Notes: generated from the letters alone by a model not told the origin. Shown: positions 36,116 to 46,545, numbered from the stretch's first letter. The stretch: DNA of 64,000 bases from Plantactinospora soyae (GCF_014874095.1 NZ_JADBEB010000001.1:5084001-5148000), one strand, 5' to 3'. Program-made: numbers and translations.

Positions 36116-37774
36116 ATGGCGCCCAACCCTGATCTGATTATCGACATAGACCCGAGCGAGGCCGGGTCGGAAATTGTCCGGACCGTTGTCCTGCCGTGGT
36201 CCGGACAGAGCATGCCGCTGCGGATCCCCGGCGGACTCAGCGACGGCACTGTCCTCCGACTGCCGGGCATCGGACCGGCGACGATGCCCGGGGGACCACC
36301 CCGGGACGCGTACGTCCAGGTCCGGATCGTGCCGGGCGGAGGCGGTGCGGTCCCACCACAGTTCGGTGGCGTGCCGTTCGGTGCGACTCCGCCGCCGACG
36401 TCGGCCCCGCCCACGACGCCTTTTGGCGCCACCCCGCCGCCCACGTCGGCCCCGCCCACGACTCCGTTCGGCGCGCCGCAGCCGAACCCGTACGGCGGGC
36501 CGCCCACGACGCCGTTCGGTGCGACTCCACCGCCGACGTCGGCCCCGCCCACGACGCCGTTCGGCGCGGGCCCGGTGCCGCCCATGTCGGGGCCGCCCAT
36601 GTCCGGGCCGCCCATGTCGGGCCCGCCCATGTCGGGCCCGCCCATGTCGGGGCCGCCCATGTCGGGGCCGCCCATGTCCGGGCCGCCCATGTCGCCGTAC
36701 GGTGCGGGTCCGTTGCCGCCGAACGCCCCGTTCGGTGGGCAACCGCCGCAGTTCGGTGGACCGCCCCAGTTCGGCGCCTTCCCGCCACCGCCCGCCAAGT
36801 CCGGCCGGGGCAAGATCCTCGCCATCGTTGGTGGTGCGGTCGCCCTGGTGCTGCTGATCGCGCTCGCCGTGCCGCTGCTGTTCTGGATGAACGGCCGGGA
36901 CTCGGACGGCCCCGGGAAGAACGCCTCGGGCTCCGGCGGTAACACCCCGGCCGCCGCCCAGCCGATCAGCGCGCAGGAATACCAGGCCCTGCTGGCCGAG
37001 GTCGACAAGTCGGTGACGCCGGCCTTCACCAAGCTCAGTGGAGCGAAGAACCCCAAGGCGGTCGGTTCGGCGGTGGACGGCATCGAGACCGCGCTGAACC
37101 AGCAGATCGAGGCGCTCTCCAAGGTGGTGCCGCCGGCGAACGCCGCCACGGCGCACGCCGACCTGCTCCGTGGGCTGGAGGGCCTGGGCGACTCGGTGGC
37201 CGAGACGGGTTCGGCCGCCGGTGCCGGGGAGGTCTGCCTCGGCTCGTCGGCGCTCGCGCGGCTCAGCCGGGAGGCGGCGAGCGACGACGTGCGGTCCGCG
37301 CAGCAGGCGCTCGCGTCGGCGGATCCCGCGCAGCCGTACCAGGTCGGCTCGTTCGTGCCGAAGAAGACCACGGACACCAACCGGCGGATCAAGAACGGTA
37401 CGTTCCTGAAGCGGGTCCGCAGCGGTCAGGGTCAGCTCAAGATCGAGAACGGTGGCAGCACCGACGCGGTGATCAACGTCGTCCTCGGTAGCGCCAAGAC
37501 CCCGACGGTGAGCGTGTACGTCCGGGCCAAGGGGAAGCTCACGGTCTCCAGCATCAAGGACGGCACGTACCGGATCTTCATGACCAGTGGTAAGGACTGG
37601 GATGCGAAGGCCAAGGCGTTCAGCCGCGACTGCGACTTCTCGCGTTTCGAGGACACCTTCAAGTTCACCACCACCTCCAGCCAGTACACGATCTGGACCA
37701 TCACGTTGACTCCGGTGGCGGGCGGCAACGCGCGTACCAGCGATGTCGACCCGGACGCCTTCCCGGGCGGCTGA
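36116..37774 (+). CDS. DnaJ_C-like, proline-rich membrane protein
   Basis: 552 residues from ATG 36116. The first 75 residues contain SMPLRIPGGLSDGTVLRLPG and then YVQVRIVPGG, the same pattern as DnaJ C-terminal substrate-binding domains (I-P-x-G-x-x-x-G-x-x-x-R-L), without a J domain or zinc finger. Then comes a long PPTTPFGA / PPMSG repeat region, one membrane helix near 235-260 (ILAIVGGAVALVLLIALAVP) and an extracellular domain of about 290 residues rich in Lys and Ser. It stands alone downstream of aspS. Role unknown. Confidence 0.7.
   Translation: MAPNPDLIIDIDPSEAGSEIVRTVVLPWSGQSMPLRIPGGLSDGTVLRLPGIGPATMPGGPPRDAYVQVRIVPGGGGAVPPQFGGVPFGATPPPTSAPPTTPFGATPPPTSAPPTTPFGAPQPNPYGGPPTTPFGATPPPTSAPPTTPFGAGPVPPMSGPPMSGPPMSGPPMSGPPMSGPPMSGPPMSGPPMSPYGAGPLPPNAPFGGQPPQFGGPPQFGAFPPPPAKSGRGKILAIVGGAVALVLLIALAVPLLFWMNGRDSDGPGKNASGSGGNTPAAAQPISAQEYQALLAEVDKSVTPAFTKLSGAKNPKAVGSAVDGIETALNQQIEALSKVVPPANAATAHADLLRGLEGLGDSVAETGSAAGAGEVCLGSSALARLSREAASDDVRSAQQALASADPAQPYQVGSFVPKKTTDTNRRIKNGTFLKRVRSGQGQLKIENGGSTDAVINVVLGSAKTPTVSVYVRAKGKLTVSSIKDGTYRIFMTSGKDWDAKAKAFSRDCDFSRFEDTFKFTTTSSQYTIWTITLTPVAGGNARTSDVDPDAFPGG
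36578..36697 (+). repeat. 15-bp tandem repeat, eight units (PPMSG)
   Basis: Eight consecutive 15-bp units encode PPMSG, the last PPMSP. Units differ only at wobble bases (tcgggg, tccggg, tcgggc). In frame, so unit number can vary without breaking the protein. Confidence 0.92.
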
Positions 37775-37889
37775 GCGGTACCGGGGTCGCCGGTCGCGAC
37801 GAGATGAGTACGGCGCCTGCTGACGGTGTGCCGGTCGGGTCCACGGACCCGGCCGGCACGTCCGTGCGGTGCCGGCGGAGGTCGGGCCG

Positions 37890-38714
37890 GTGACGTTGCT
37901 CGTGGTCGGGGCCAGCGGCCACCTCGGCGGCGAGGTGTGCCGCCGGGCGCTGGCCGGCGGGTGGCCGGTGGTCGGGACGTACCACCGGGCGGCCGGCGTC
38001 GTCGACGGTGTGGACTGGCGCCGGCTGGACGTCCGGGACTCCCGCGCGGTGCGGGCGCTGGTTCACCGGGTCCGGCCCCGCGCGGTGGTCAGCGCCAGTT
38101 ACCTGTACGGGGACTGGGCGGTCACCGCCGACGGTGCCGCGTACGTGGCGATGGCCGCCGCCGACGTGGGAGCCCGGCTGGTGCACCTGTCCAGTGACGC
38201 GCTGCACGGCGGGCGCCCGGAGCCGTACCTGGACGACGAGCCGCCGACCCCGGTCTACCCGTACGGTGCGGCGAAGGCGGCGGCGGAGACGGCGGTCCGG
38301 CTGGTCCATCCGGCGGCGGCGGTGCTGCGCTGCTCGTTGATCGTCGGCGACGCGCAGAGCAAGCAGGTTCGGCTCTGTCTCGACGCCCTCGCCGGGGTGC
38401 CCGGGGTGGCGGTCTTCCGTGACCTGGTCCGGTGCCCGGTGTCGGTGGTGGACCTCGCCGAGGCGGTGATCGAACTGCTCGACTCCGACGTTGCCGGCCC
38501 GCTGAACCTGGGCGGCCCGGAGGCGGTCGACCGGGTCGAACTCGCCAGGCTGGTCGCCCGGCACCACCGCCTCGATCCCGGTGGACTCCAGATCTCCAGC
38601 ACCGCCCTGGCCGGGTCGCCCGTGCCGGCCGAGGTACGCCTCGACAGCACCCGGGCCGGGGACCTGCTCAAGACCCGGCTCCGCGGCGTCAGCGAACTGT
38701 TTCCGGCCGGCTGA
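37890..38714 (+). CDS. RmlD-like NAD(P)-dependent sugar-nucleotide reductase
   Basis: 274 residues from GTG 37890, preceded by GGAGG; GTG 37869 is an alternative. Extended-SDR fold: cofactor loop VGASGHLGGEV, catalytic Tyr and Lys in YPYGAAKAAAE, and Ser in LSSDALHGG; GGPEAVDRVELARLVA is typical of dTDP-4-dehydrorhamnose reductases. No other rhamnose genes are nearby, so the substrate may differ. Confidence 0.8.
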   Translation: MTLLVVGASGHLGGEVCRRALAGGWPVVGTYHRAAGVVDGVDWRRLDVRDSRAVRALVHRVRPRAVVSASYLYGDWAVTADGAAYVAMAAADVGARLVHLSSDALHGGRPEPYLDDEPPTPVYPYGAAKAAAETAVRLVHPAAAVLRCSLIVGDAQSKQVRLCLDALAGVPGVAVFRDLVRCPVSVVDLAEAVIELLDSDVAGPLNLGGPEAVDRVELARLVARHHRLDPGGLQISSTALAGSPVPAEVRLDSTRAGDLLKTRLRGVSELFPAG

Positions 38715-38776
38715 ACCCTCCGCACTCTCCGTTCGACAAGACTCCCGTGGGTCGGGGAGCTTCGCCGTGTGCGCCA

Positions 38777-38819
38777 TGCATAACTATTGTGCACAGAGCT
38801 TATGCACAAGTATTGTGCA
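38777..38819. promoter_or_regulatory. two tandem 17-bp operator palindromes before arsR-like gene
   Basis: Site 1 (38777-38793) is TGCATAA-cta-TTGTGCA; site 2 (38803-38819) is TGCACAA-gta-TTGTGCA, a perfect inverted repeat. Centres are 26 bp apart and the second ends 3 bp before the regulator's ATG. This is a textbook layout for autorepression by a winged-helix dimer. Confidence 0.7.
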
Positions 38820-38822
38820 AGC

Positions 38823-39488
38823 ATGTCGAGTTCATCATCGAGCCCCGAAGACAGCTCGTCCCAGGTCCGGCTGGGCGGCGCGCAGATCCGCGTCCTGGCC
38901 CATCCGCTCCGGGCCCGGCTGCTGGTCGCGCTACGTGCCGACGGCCCGGCCACCGCGACCGGACTGGCCCAGACGCTGGGGACGAACTCCGGGGCGACCA
39001 GCTACCACCTGCGTCAGCTCGCCGACGCCGGGCTCGTGGTGGAGGAGCCCGACCGGGGTGCCGGTCGGCAGCGTTGGTGGCGGGCGGCGCATCAGCTGAG
39101 CAGCTGGAGCGCGAGCGACTTCGACGACAATCCGGACGCCCGCGCGGCGGCGGACTGGCTCCACCGGTACGCGCTCCGGACCCACGCGGACCAGGCCGAG
39201 CGCTGGGTGGCCGGCCAGCACCGCTATCCCGCGCAGTGGCGGGACGCCGCCAGCCTCTCCGACTTCCTGCTCCGGCTGACTCCAGCGCAGCTCCGGCAGC
39301 TCAACGACGATTTGTACGCCGTGGTCGACCGCTACCGGCACACGTTCCCGGCGATCGACACCCCGGCCGAGGCCGATGACGGCACCGAACAGGTTCTCCT
39401 CTACTTCCACAGCTTTCCGGTCCGTGGCCCGATCGCGCTGGCCGGCTCCGACGACCTCGCCCGTTCCGACGAAGAGGAGCAGCCGTGA
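38823..39488 (+). CDS. ArsR-type helix-turn-helix regulator
   Basis: 221 residues from ATG 38823. Winged helix about 18-95: IRVLAHPLRARLLVALRADG, then TGLAQTLGTNSGATSYHLRQ as the ArsR recognition helix and VEEPDRGAGRQRWWR as wing. No Cys-rich metal site is visible, so it probably senses something other than metals. The C-terminal half is a family-specific helical domain. Its stop overlaps the MFS transporter GTG, so regulator and pump are co-translated. Start chosen because operators lie immediately before it. Confidence 0.87.
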   Translation: MSSSSSSPEDSSSQVRLGGAQIRVLAHPLRARLLVALRADGPATATGLAQTLGTNSGATSYHLRQLADAGLVVEEPDRGAGRQRWWRAAHQLSSWSASDFDDNPDARAAADWLHRYALRTHADQAERWVAGQHRYPAQWRDAASLSDFLLRLTPAQLRQLNDDLYAVVDRYRHTFPAIDTPAEADDGTEQVLLYFHSFPVRGPIALAGSDDLARSDEEEQP

Positions 39489-40807
39489 CCACACTGACCG
39501 GTCGTCAGGCCCGACGCCGCTACCTGGTACTGCTCGGACTCCGGTGGCTGCCGGTCGGATTCATGATTCCCGTCATGACCCTGCTGCTGCTGGAGCGAGG
39601 GCTCAGCCTGCCCGAGATCGGCCTCGTCGCCGCCGCGCAGGGCCTGGTGGTGCTGGCGCTGGAGCTGCCGACCGGCGGCCTCGCCGACGCACTGGGCCGC
39701 AAGCCGGTGCTGGTCGCCGCCGGGCTGATCAATCTCGGCTCGCTGGCCCTGTTCATGGTCGCCGACTCGTTCGGCCTGTTCGTCCTGACCTTCGTGCTGA
39801 TGGGGATCTTCCGGGCCCTGGACAGCGGCCCACTCGAGTCCTGGTACGTCGACGCCGCGCTGGCCGCCGATCCTGACACACCCATCGAGCAGGGGCTCAG
39901 CGGCGGGGGAGTGGTCCTCGGCGTCTCCATCGGCGCCGGGGCACTGGCCAGCGGCGGCCTGGTCGCGCTGGGCCCGATCGGCCCGGTCAGCGCGCTCACC
40001 CTGCCGCTGGTGGCCGCGATCGCCCTGGAGATCGTCTGCCTGGTCGCCCTGCTCCTGCTGCTGGTCGAGGTGCGCCCGGCCGGCGGGGTCGGCACACTGC
40101 GCAGTTCGCTGCGGGCGGTACCGGGCGTGATCGGGGGCGCGTTCGGGCTGCTGCGCCGGTCCCGGATCGTGCTCGCGCTGGTCGCCGTGGAGTTGTTCTG
40201 GGGCTTCGGCATGGTCACCTTCGAGGTGCTGCTCCCGGTACGCCTCTCCGAGGTGCTCGGTGATCCGGACCGGGCGGCGGCGCTGCTCGGTCCGACCGCC
40301 TCGGCGGCCTGGCTCGCCTCCGCGGGGGGCGCGGCGCTGATCGCGTACGCCAGTCGGTGGCTGGGGGTGCCGCTGAGCGCCGCACTGCTCCGGATCCTCC
40401 AGGGGGCGACCGTGGTCGGGATGGCCCTGCTGGCCGGTCCGGTCGGGATCATCGCCGCCTACCTCTTCTGTTACGCCGTGCACGGCGCGTCCAACCCGAT
40501 GCACATGGGACTGCTGCACCGGCAGGTCGACGGCCCGTACCGGAACAGCGTCGTCTCGCTCAACTCGATGGTGGCCCAGCCGGCCGGTGCGCTCGGCGGG
40601 GTGCTGCTGACCGCGCTGGCCGGTGCGACCACGGTCAGCACGGCGATGCTGGTCGGCGCCGTGGTGCTGGCCGCCGCCGCCCCGCTCTACCTGCCCGCCT
40701 GGTGGGCGGCCCGGCGCTCGCCCGCAGCCGCCGCACCGGACCTGGTCCGCCAGCGGGTCGCCGAGCCGGAGCACGGGGGTGAGTCGGTGAACCCGAGCCG
40801 CGGCTGA
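39485..40807 (+). CDS. MFS transporter
   Basis: 440 residues, about twelve membrane helices. The loop 2-3 motif is GGLADALGRKPVL (usual G-x3-D-x2-GRR/K). GTG 39485 overlaps the regulator stop. The pairing with an ArsR-type regulator and tandem operators suggests an inducible drug or metabolite pump. Substrate unknown. Confidence 0.88.
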   Translation: MTTLTGRQARRRYLVLLGLRWLPVGFMIPVMTLLLLERGLSLPEIGLVAAAQGLVVLALELPTGGLADALGRKPVLVAAGLINLGSLALFMVADSFGLFVLTFVLMGIFRALDSGPLESWYVDAALAADPDTPIEQGLSGGGVVLGVSIGAGALASGGLVALGPIGPVSALTLPLVAAIALEIVCLVALLLLLVEVRPAGGVGTLRSSLRAVPGVIGGAFGLLRRSRIVLALVAVELFWGFGMVTFEVLLPVRLSEVLGDPDRAAALLGPTASAAWLASAGGAALIAYASRWLGVPLSAALLRILQGATVVGMALLAGPVGIIAAYLFCYAVHGASNPMHMGLLHRQVDGPYRNSVVSLNSMVAQPAGALGGVLLTALAGATTVSTAMLVGAVVLAAAAPLYLPAWWAARRSPAAAAPDLVRQRVAEPEHGGESVNPSRG

Positions 40808-40942
40808 CGCCCCGGCCGGCGCGGGCTCGCCGGAGCGATTCCCGGAGATCCGTTCGGAATCTGGTCCCGCGGGGTGGATTGGCGGACCTCACCGTCGGGT
40901 ACATCCTGGCCGACCTACTGGAACCCCCGCCGGGAGGAATTC

Positions 40943-41155
40943 ATGCTCGCCTACATCGCCGCCGGCGTCTTCGCCTTCGCGCTGTTGCTGGATCTGTTCG
41001 ACGAGAACCTTGGTGCCCCTGACCTGTTCAACTTTCCCACTCTGGTGCTGATCGGTCTGCTCTGCCTCGCCCTCTACCTCGCCGGGGTGGGACGTGGCCC
41101 GGGCACCGCGGGTGGCGGCGGGCGGTGGCGGGGCCGCCGGCCAGGTCGGGGCTGA
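40943..41155 (+). CDS. small two-helix membrane protein
   Basis: 70 residues from ATG 40943, with GGGAGGAATTC just upstream. Two hydrophobic segments (IAAGVFAFALLLDLF and LVLIGLLCLALYLAGV) separated by ENLGAPDLFNF, then a Gly/Arg-rich tail. Small proteins with this layout occur widely in actinobacteria without known function. Longer in-frame reading to 40874 lacks a ribosome-binding site. Confidence 0.7.
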   Translation: MLAYIAAGVFAFALLLDLFDENLGAPDLFNFPTLVLIGLLCLALYLAGVGRGPGTAGGGGRWRGRRPGRG

Positions 41156-41230
41156 TTTGCGCCGGATCACGACCGGCCCGGGTATCGGTGCATTTCCGGC
41201 ACCGATAACCGGGCCGGTAATGTCTTCGTG

Positions 41231-42772
41231 ATGGAGTCCGACGGCCTATTCTCTCTCGTCGATCCCGCCGGCGGACGTACCGCGCCGGCCGGGAGCGGCG
41301 CCGACGGCTTCACCGTACCGTCCGCGGACTCACCGCTGCCGGTACGGATGCGTCCGACCAGCCTGGACGAGTTGATCGGGCAGGACCATCTGCTGGCGCC
41401 GGGCGCACCACTGCGCCAACTGGTGACCGGGACGTCGCCGATGTCGGTGATCCTGTGGGGCCCGCCGGGCAGCGGCAAGACCACCATCGCGCACCTGGTG
41501 GCGAGCGCCACCGAGCGGCGGTTCGTGGCGATGTCGGCGCTGTCGGCCGGGGTGAAGGACGTGCGGGCGGTGATCGAGACCGCTCGTCGCGAGCGCCGGG
41601 CCGGCGGCCGCCCCACCGTGCTCTTCATCGACGAGGTGCACCGGTTCAGCAAGACCCAGCAGGATTCGTTGCTGGCCGCGGTCGAGGACCGGACGGTGAC
41701 GCTGCTCGCGGCGACCACCGAGAATCCGTACTTCTCGGTCATCTCGCCACTGCTGTCCCGGTGCGTACTGCTCACCCTGCAGCCACTGGACGACGAGGCG
41801 GTACGCGGACTGCTGCGCCGCGCCGTCGTCGACGCGCGCGGGCTCGGCGGCACGTTGACCCTCGCCCCGGACGCCGAGGACCACCTGGTCCGGCTGGCCA
41901 GCGGAGACGTACGCAAGGCGCTCACCGCGCTCGAGGCGGCGGCCGGTTCGGCGCGGGCGTTGGGCGGGACCGTGATCGACCTCGCCACCGCCGAGCAGGC
42001 GGTCGACGTGGCGGCGGTCCGCTACGACCGTGACGGGGACGCGCACTACGACGTGGTCAGCGCGTTCATCAAGAGCATGCGGGGCTCCGATGTGGATGCC
42101 GCGCTGCACTGGCTGGCCCGGATGCTGGTGGCCGGCGAGGACGCCCGGTTCATCGCCCGCCGGATCGTCATCTTCGCCAGCGAGGACGTCGGGATGGCCG
42201 ATCCGGGTGCGCTGAGCGTGGCGACCGCCGCCGCGCACGCGGTGGAGTACGTGGGCCTGCCGGAGGTGCAGCTCAACCTCGCCCAGGCGGTGATCCACAT
42301 GGCCACCGCACCCAAGTCCAACTCGGCGACCACCGCGATCGGCGCTGCCATCGGGGACGTACGCGCCGGTCGGGGCGGCTCGGTGCCCAGGGCGCTGCGC
42401 GACGCCCACTACGCCGGATCGCGGGGACTGGGACACGGCACTGGGTACCGCTATCCGCACGACGACCACCGGGGCGTGGTGACCCAGCAGTACGCGCCGG
42501 ACGACCTGGTCGGGGTCGACTACTACCAGCCGGGCGCACACGGCGCGGAGCGGGCGGTCGGTACCCGGCTGCCGCTGCTGCGCCGGATAGTCCGGGGGCA
42601 GCCCACGCCGCCGCCCGACGACGGCGTACGCCCGGCGAACGGGGTACGTCCGGCGAGCGACGACGTACCGACCGGCGAGCAGGCCGGCGCGGGCAAGGTG
42701 ACGGAAGGGGCCGTGAACGGCACGGTGACGGCAGACGGCGGCGGGACATCCGCGGGGGAGGAACACCAGTGA
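41231..42772 (+). CDS. rarA: replication-associated recombination protein A (RarA/MgsA)
   Basis: 513 residues. AAA+ clamp-loader-like ATPase: [16 protein letters not shown], Walker [10 protein letters not shown], Walker [10 protein letters not shown], sensor 1 TTENPYF, sensor 2 GDVRKAL; then the RarA/WRNIP1 tetramerisation region around [10 protein letters not shown] and YRYPHDD. It acts at stalled replication forks. About 60 extra C-terminal residues are disordered. ATG 41231 was chosen; GTG 41228 directly before it is possible. Its stop overlaps the next gene (GTGA). Confidence 0.94.
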   Translation: MESDGLFSLVDPAGGRTAPAGSGADGFTVPSADSPLPVRMRPTSLDELIGQDHLLAPGAPLRQLVTGTSPMSVILWGPPGSGKTTIAHLVASATERRFVAMSALSAGVKDVRAVIETARRERRAGGRPTVLFIDEVHRFSKTQQDSLLAAVEDRTVTLLAATTENPYFSVISPLLSRCVLLTLQPLDDEAVRGLLRRAVVDARGLGGTLTLAPDAEDHLVRLASGDVRKALTALEAAAGSARALGGTVIDLATAEQAVDVAAVRYDRDGDAHYDVVSAFIKSMRGSDVDAALHWLARMLVAGEDARFIARRIVIFASEDVGMADPGALSVATAAAHAVEYVGLPEVQLNLAQAVIHMATAPKSNSATTAIGAAIGDVRAGRGGSVPRALRDAHYAGSRGLGHGTGYRYPHDDHRGVVTQQYAPDDLVGVDYYQPGAHGAERAVGTRLPLLRRIVRGQPTPPPDDGVRPANGVRPASDDVPTGEQAGAGKVTEGAVNGTVTADGGGTSAGEEHQ

Positions 42773-45700
42773 AGTCGCGCGGTTCGGAGCGGGGCGAGGA
42801 AGGCCACGACGAGCGGCGGGAACCACGGGGCAAGGGCCGCCGATGGGGTCGGGGAAAGCCGGAGGCGGCGGCGGCACCCGAGGAGCCGGAGGTAAGCGGC
42901 GAGGAGCTCGGTTGGATCGCCGACCTGCGTACCGCCAAGGAGCAGCAGGCCGACATCGGCCCGGCCGGCGGTACCTCCGCCGACCCACCCGTGCGGCCGC
43001 CGAGCGCCTACGACCTGTTGCCGGATCTCGGACCCGACGGCGACGGCCCGATGGCGCCGCCGGGGGCGGCTCCGGCGGTCGAGCCCGTCCGGGGCCGGGG
43101 TGCCGACCCGTCGCCGCCGCCCGGAGCACCGGCACCCGACCGGCGCGCGGCGGACTCCGCCGAGCCAGGTCTGCCCGCCCGGCCCGGCGAACCCCGGCCA
43201 TCGGCGGTGCCGCCCGGCCCGCCGGACCGGCCGTCGGTCGTGCCGGCCCCACCACTTGGCCGTCCCGGCCGGATGAACGATCCGGCGGCGACCGAGCCGG
43301 GCCGTCCGGGAGCCTGGCCCGGCCCGGCCCCGGACCGGCGTCCACCGGCCGAGCGCGTCGAGCCGACCAGCACCGGACCGGTTGCCGGGCCCTGGCCCGG
43401 TGAGCCGGGTGCTTCCCGGCCCGGTGCCACCCCCTGGCCGGGTGAGCCGGGCGGCAACGATCCGGGTGCTGCCCGACCCGGTGCCGCGCCCTGGCCGGGC
43501 CAGCCAGCCGGCAACGATCCGGCGGACACCGCCGCACACCGGCCCCGGCACGGGACCGCGCCGGTCGAACCGGCGGGACGGCGGGCGGCGCCACCGCCAC
43601 CTGCCACCGGGCCGGTCGGCGGTCGGCACGGACGTCCGCCGGTTTCCCCGGCCGGCGACTTCGGTCCGCCGGTCCCACCGGGCGGCGAACCGGGGCTGGG
43701 CAGCGGTTCCGCGTCCCCCGGGGGCCGGTTCGGAGTCCCCACCGGACCGGCGGCCGGCGACGTCGTCGTACCCGGTTCGGGAAATGCGCCACCGCTCCCG
43801 ACCGGACCGGCCACGTCCGGACGGCCGGACCACGACGACGCGGCGGCCCGCTCGGCCGGACCCACCGGAGGACATCCGGCCCGGCCGGCGGACTGGATCC
43901 GCAGGGCCGGTCGGGGCGGTTCCCGGTCGGCCACCCCGACTCCGACCGGCGGTTTCGAACCGCCCGTTCCGGGTTCCGGAGCCGGACCGACCGGATTTCC
44001 GCCGGCGTCCGGTGTTCCGGCCGGTCCCGGCCAGCCGGCCGGCCCCGGCAGGCCTCTCGACCGGCCCTCGGCCGGCCCGGACGCCGAGCGTCCCGGACGC
44101 GAGGGCGGTCGGCACGGGGCACCACCGAACGTCGATCCAGAGACCCTGGGCAGGGTTCCCCGGGGTCGACCGGCCGGCCCACTGTCGACGGACGACGGCC
44201 CGGGCGGCGGCCGGCACAGCGGGCCACCGCCGGTCGTACCCGGCCGGCACGGCGCCGTGTCACCGCCCGGCGGTACCGGCGCCCGGGCCGACATCCCGGC
44301 GCCCGGCGGTCCCGGGCGGTCGGTTCCGCCGGTTCCGGGCGGTCCCCGGGGCGGCGCCCCGGTGGGCGGTCCGGCCGCCGCCGGCGGCCTGCCGCGTGCC
44401 GGTGCCGACCCCCGGGCCGACGTGGCGCCGACGAGCGGCGCCGCGACGCCGCCGGGTGTCGCACCACCTCGTCGGTCCCCGATCGAGCCGGCCGGACGGG
44501 ATGCCCTGCGGGGTGCCCGCTCGCCGGTCGAGCCGGCCGGACGGGATGCTCTGCGCAGTGCCCGCCCTCCGGTCGACCCCGCCGACCGGGGTGCCGTCCG
44601 GCCCCCCGGACCGGGGCGCGTCGACGGCGGGCCCCCCGGCCGCGCGCCAGGCCCGGCCGGTGGTCCGGGCGAGGGTCCGGGCGGACCCGCCCGGGCGCCG
44701 GGTGGCCCCGGCGGACCCGCTGGTCCCGTCGGGTCGGGGCGGGCAGCCGCCCCCGTCCGACTTCCGGCGGCCCCGCCCCGGACCGGGCCGGTCTCGGCGC
44801 CGACCGGCGGGGCGTCCCCGGCCGGTCCGGGTGCGGCTCCCCGGCCCGCGATGGGCGAGGTCGGCCGCCCGGTGGCCGCCGCGGCCGCCGTCCGGCCCGC
44901 CCCGGGGGTACGCCCCGACGGTCTGCTCCGGCCCGACGGCCCAGTCCGACCCGACGGTCCGGGCGTACGCCCCGACGGTCCGGGCGTACGCCCCGACGGT
45001 CCGGGGGTACGACCGGACGGCCCAGCACGACCCGACGGCCCGGTACGACTCGACGGCCCGGCTCGCCCGGCGCTGCGGCCGGAGGGTCCGGGGCGGCCCG
45101 ACGGTCCAGGACGCCCCGAGGGTGCGATCCGGTCCGCTGGCATGCCCGCCCGTACCGAGTCGTCCGTCGGCGTGCTGCCGGACCGGCCGCCGGGCACCGA
45201 GGAGTCCGATCCGGCGTCGGCCGGTGTGGAGCCGGTGCGGGGTGCGCGGGCCGAGATCCGCCGTCAGCTCCGGGAGCAGCGGCGGTTGAAGGCCATCGCC
45301 CTGCTGCTGGCGAGCCTGCTGGTGCTGGGCGCGCTGCCGATGTACTTCGGTCTCCGGGCCGCCACCCGCGACCCCGTGTTCAACTCCCTCGACGCGTTGG
45401 CGGTGCCGTCCTGGGCGGCGACCGACCCCGTCGACGGGGTGAGCGGCAGCCGGTGGTGCTTCATCGAGTGCCGGTTCCGGGAGCGGACCGCGCAGTCTGA
45501 CCGGGCGTGGGAGGAGACGGCGGAGGTCTACCGGACCGCGCTGGGGCGTGAGGGTTGGCAGCCGTGGAAGGTGGCCTACTGCCCCGAGCAGGAGGTGCAG
45601 GGGCACTACACGTGCTGGCGCCGGGACGAGTTGACGCTCGACCTGTGGGTACGGCAGCCCGCCTGTCAGGCCGTCCCGGCGGGGCAGCCCGTTCCCGGTA

Positions 45701-45897
45701 CGACACCGGACGCGGCCGCCCCCGAGGCCGAGAACTGCGACGGATCGCAGGTATCGATCAAGGTCAGGAACGCGATCGCGGACGAGCGGTTCGGTCCCCA
45801 ACCGAGCACGGATCCGTCGCTCACCGGTGAGGACCCCGATTCGCTCCTCACCGGTGATCCGCTGGGTGGGCTGACGCCCACACCGACCCCGTCGTGA
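42769..45897 (+). CDS. very long proline/glycine-rich single-pass membrane protein
   Basis: 1042 residues from GTG 42769 (GGGGAGG upstream, overlapping rarA). The first 30 residues are basic. Residues about 80-830 are low-complexity Pro/Gly/Ala/Arg with local repeats (EPAGRDALR three times, RPDGP about seven times). A membrane helix lies near 845-865 ([18 protein letters not shown]), followed by an extracellular domain of about 170 residues with conserved Trp and five Cys ([21 protein letters not shown]). Only the C-terminal domain looks folded. No family recognised. Antisense frames here are artefacts of composition. Confidence 0.78.
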   Translation: MKSRGSERGEEGHDERREPRGKGRRWGRGKPEAAAAPEEPEVSGEELGWIADLRTAKEQQADIGPAGGTSADPPVRPPSAYDLLPDLGPDGDGPMAPPGAAPAVEPVRGRGADPSPPPGAPAPDRRAADSAEPGLPARPGEPRPSAVPPGPPDRPSVVPAPPLGRPGRMNDPAATEPGRPGAWPGPAPDRRPPAERVEPTSTGPVAGPWPGEPGASRPGATPWPGEPGGNDPGAARPGAAPWPGQPAGNDPADTAAHRPRHGTAPVEPAGRRAAPPPPATGPVGGRHGRPPVSPAGDFGPPVPPGGEPGLGSGSASPGGRFGVPTGPAAGDVVVPGSGNAPPLPTGPATSGRPDHDDAAARSAGPTGGHPARPADWIRRAGRGGSRSATPTPTGGFEPPVPGSGAGPTGFPPASGVPAGPGQPAGPGRPLDRPSAGPDAERPGREGGRHGAPPNVDPETLGRVPRGRPAGPLSTDDGPGGGRHSGPPPVVPGRHGAVSPPGGTGARADIPAPGGPGRSVPPVPGGPRGGAPVGGPAAAGGLPRAGADPRADVAPTSGAATPPGVAPPRRSPIEPAGRDALRGARSPVEPAGRDALRSARPPVDPADRGAVRPPGPGRVDGGPPGRAPGPAGGPGEGPGGPARAPGGPGGPAGPVGSGRAAAPVRLPAAPPRTGPVSAPTGGASPAGPGAAPRPAMGEVGRPVAAAAAVRPAPGVRPDGLLRPDGPVRPDGPGVRPDGPGVRPDGPGVRPDGPARPDGPVRLDGPARPALRPEGPGRPDGPGRPEGAIRSAGMPARTESSVGVLPDRPPGTEESDPASAGVEPVRGARAEIRRQLREQRRLKAIALLLASLLVLGALPMYFGLRAATRDPVFNSLDALAVPSWAATDPVDGVSGSRWCFIECRFRERTAQSDRAWEETAEVYRTALGREGWQPWKVAYCPEQEVQGHYTCWRRDELTLDLWVRQPACQAVPAGQPVPGTTPDAAAPEAENCDGSQVSIKVRNAIADERFGPQPSTDPSLTGEDPDSLLTGDPLGGLTPTPTPS
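44905..45123 (+). repeat. RPDGP-encoding degenerate tandem repeats
   Basis: Units of 15-18 bp encoding RPDGP or GVRPDGP recur about ten times, three of them at an 18-bp spacing and almost identical (cgccccgacggtccgggcgta type is the recurring word). They lie in the disordered part of the long membrane protein. Confidence 0.75.
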
Positions 45898-46031
45898 GGC
45901 CGGCGATCGTCACCGACGGTAGGGTTGGATATTGGTGCTCCGATGGACGCCCCGGGCCGGTCGCCGGCCGGCGGCGGGTGTCCGGGTGAGACGGTCGCGC
46001 GATTCGAGACGGTGCATAGAGGAGGACACGG

Positions 46032-46502
46032 GTGGACGCTGGAGAGATCGGCCAGATCGCCGCGCTCGTCGCGGCCGGGGCATTCCTGATGCTGGTGTTG
46101 GTGCTGGCCAGGCCCATCTGGCGGCTGGGTAGCACCGTGGACGCGGCCACCCGGGCGATCAACGACATCAACGACCGCAGCGCCCCGCTGCTGGCCAACA
46201 TGAACGTCACCGTGGAGAACGTGAACACCGCACTGGGACAGGTGCACACCTCGCTGGACGGGGTGAACATCCAACTCGCCAAGATCGATACGATGACCGG
46301 CCACGCCCAGAACGTCACCGCCAACGTCGCCAACCTGGCCACCGTGGTCTCCGCCGCCGCGGCGAACCCGCTGGTCAAGGTCGCGGCGTTCGGCTACGGC
46401 GTCCGCAAGGCCGCCTCGGCGCGCCGGCACGCCGAGCAGGAGCGCGAGGTCCGTACCACCCTCAAGCAGCAGCGCCGGGCCAGCCGACGCGGCGAGCGCT
46501 GA
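46032..46502 (+). CDS. DUF948 family membrane protein
   Basis: 156 residues. One N-terminal membrane helix (ALVAAGAFLMLVLVLARPIW) then a long helical region with heptad-like repeats (NVTVENVNTALGQVHTSLDG), the DUF948 layout, and a basic C-terminus. GTG 46032 follows GAGGAGG. It is first of a small cluster with a DUF6167 protein and alaS, a conserved actinobacterial order. Confidence 0.86.
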   Translation: MDAGEIGQIAALVAAGAFLMLVLVLARPIWRLGSTVDAATRAINDINDRSAPLLANMNVTVENVNTALGQVHTSLDGVNIQLAKIDTMTGHAQNVTANVANLATVVSAAAANPLVKVAAFGYGVRKAASARRHAEQEREVRTTLKQQRRASRRGER

Positions 46503-46545
46503 ACCCGCCGCGCCCGGCACCGGGGGTACGAGGAAGGATGAGGCC

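Noticed and set aside
36578-36697. CRISPR-like repeat array
   Set aside because: The 15-bp units are contiguous, in frame and encode PPMSG; there are no spacers.
41330-45028. 1232-codon open frame on the minus strand
   Set aside because: It lies opposite rarA and the proline-rich gene. Arg/Pro/Gly composition without domains marks it as a GC-bias shadow.
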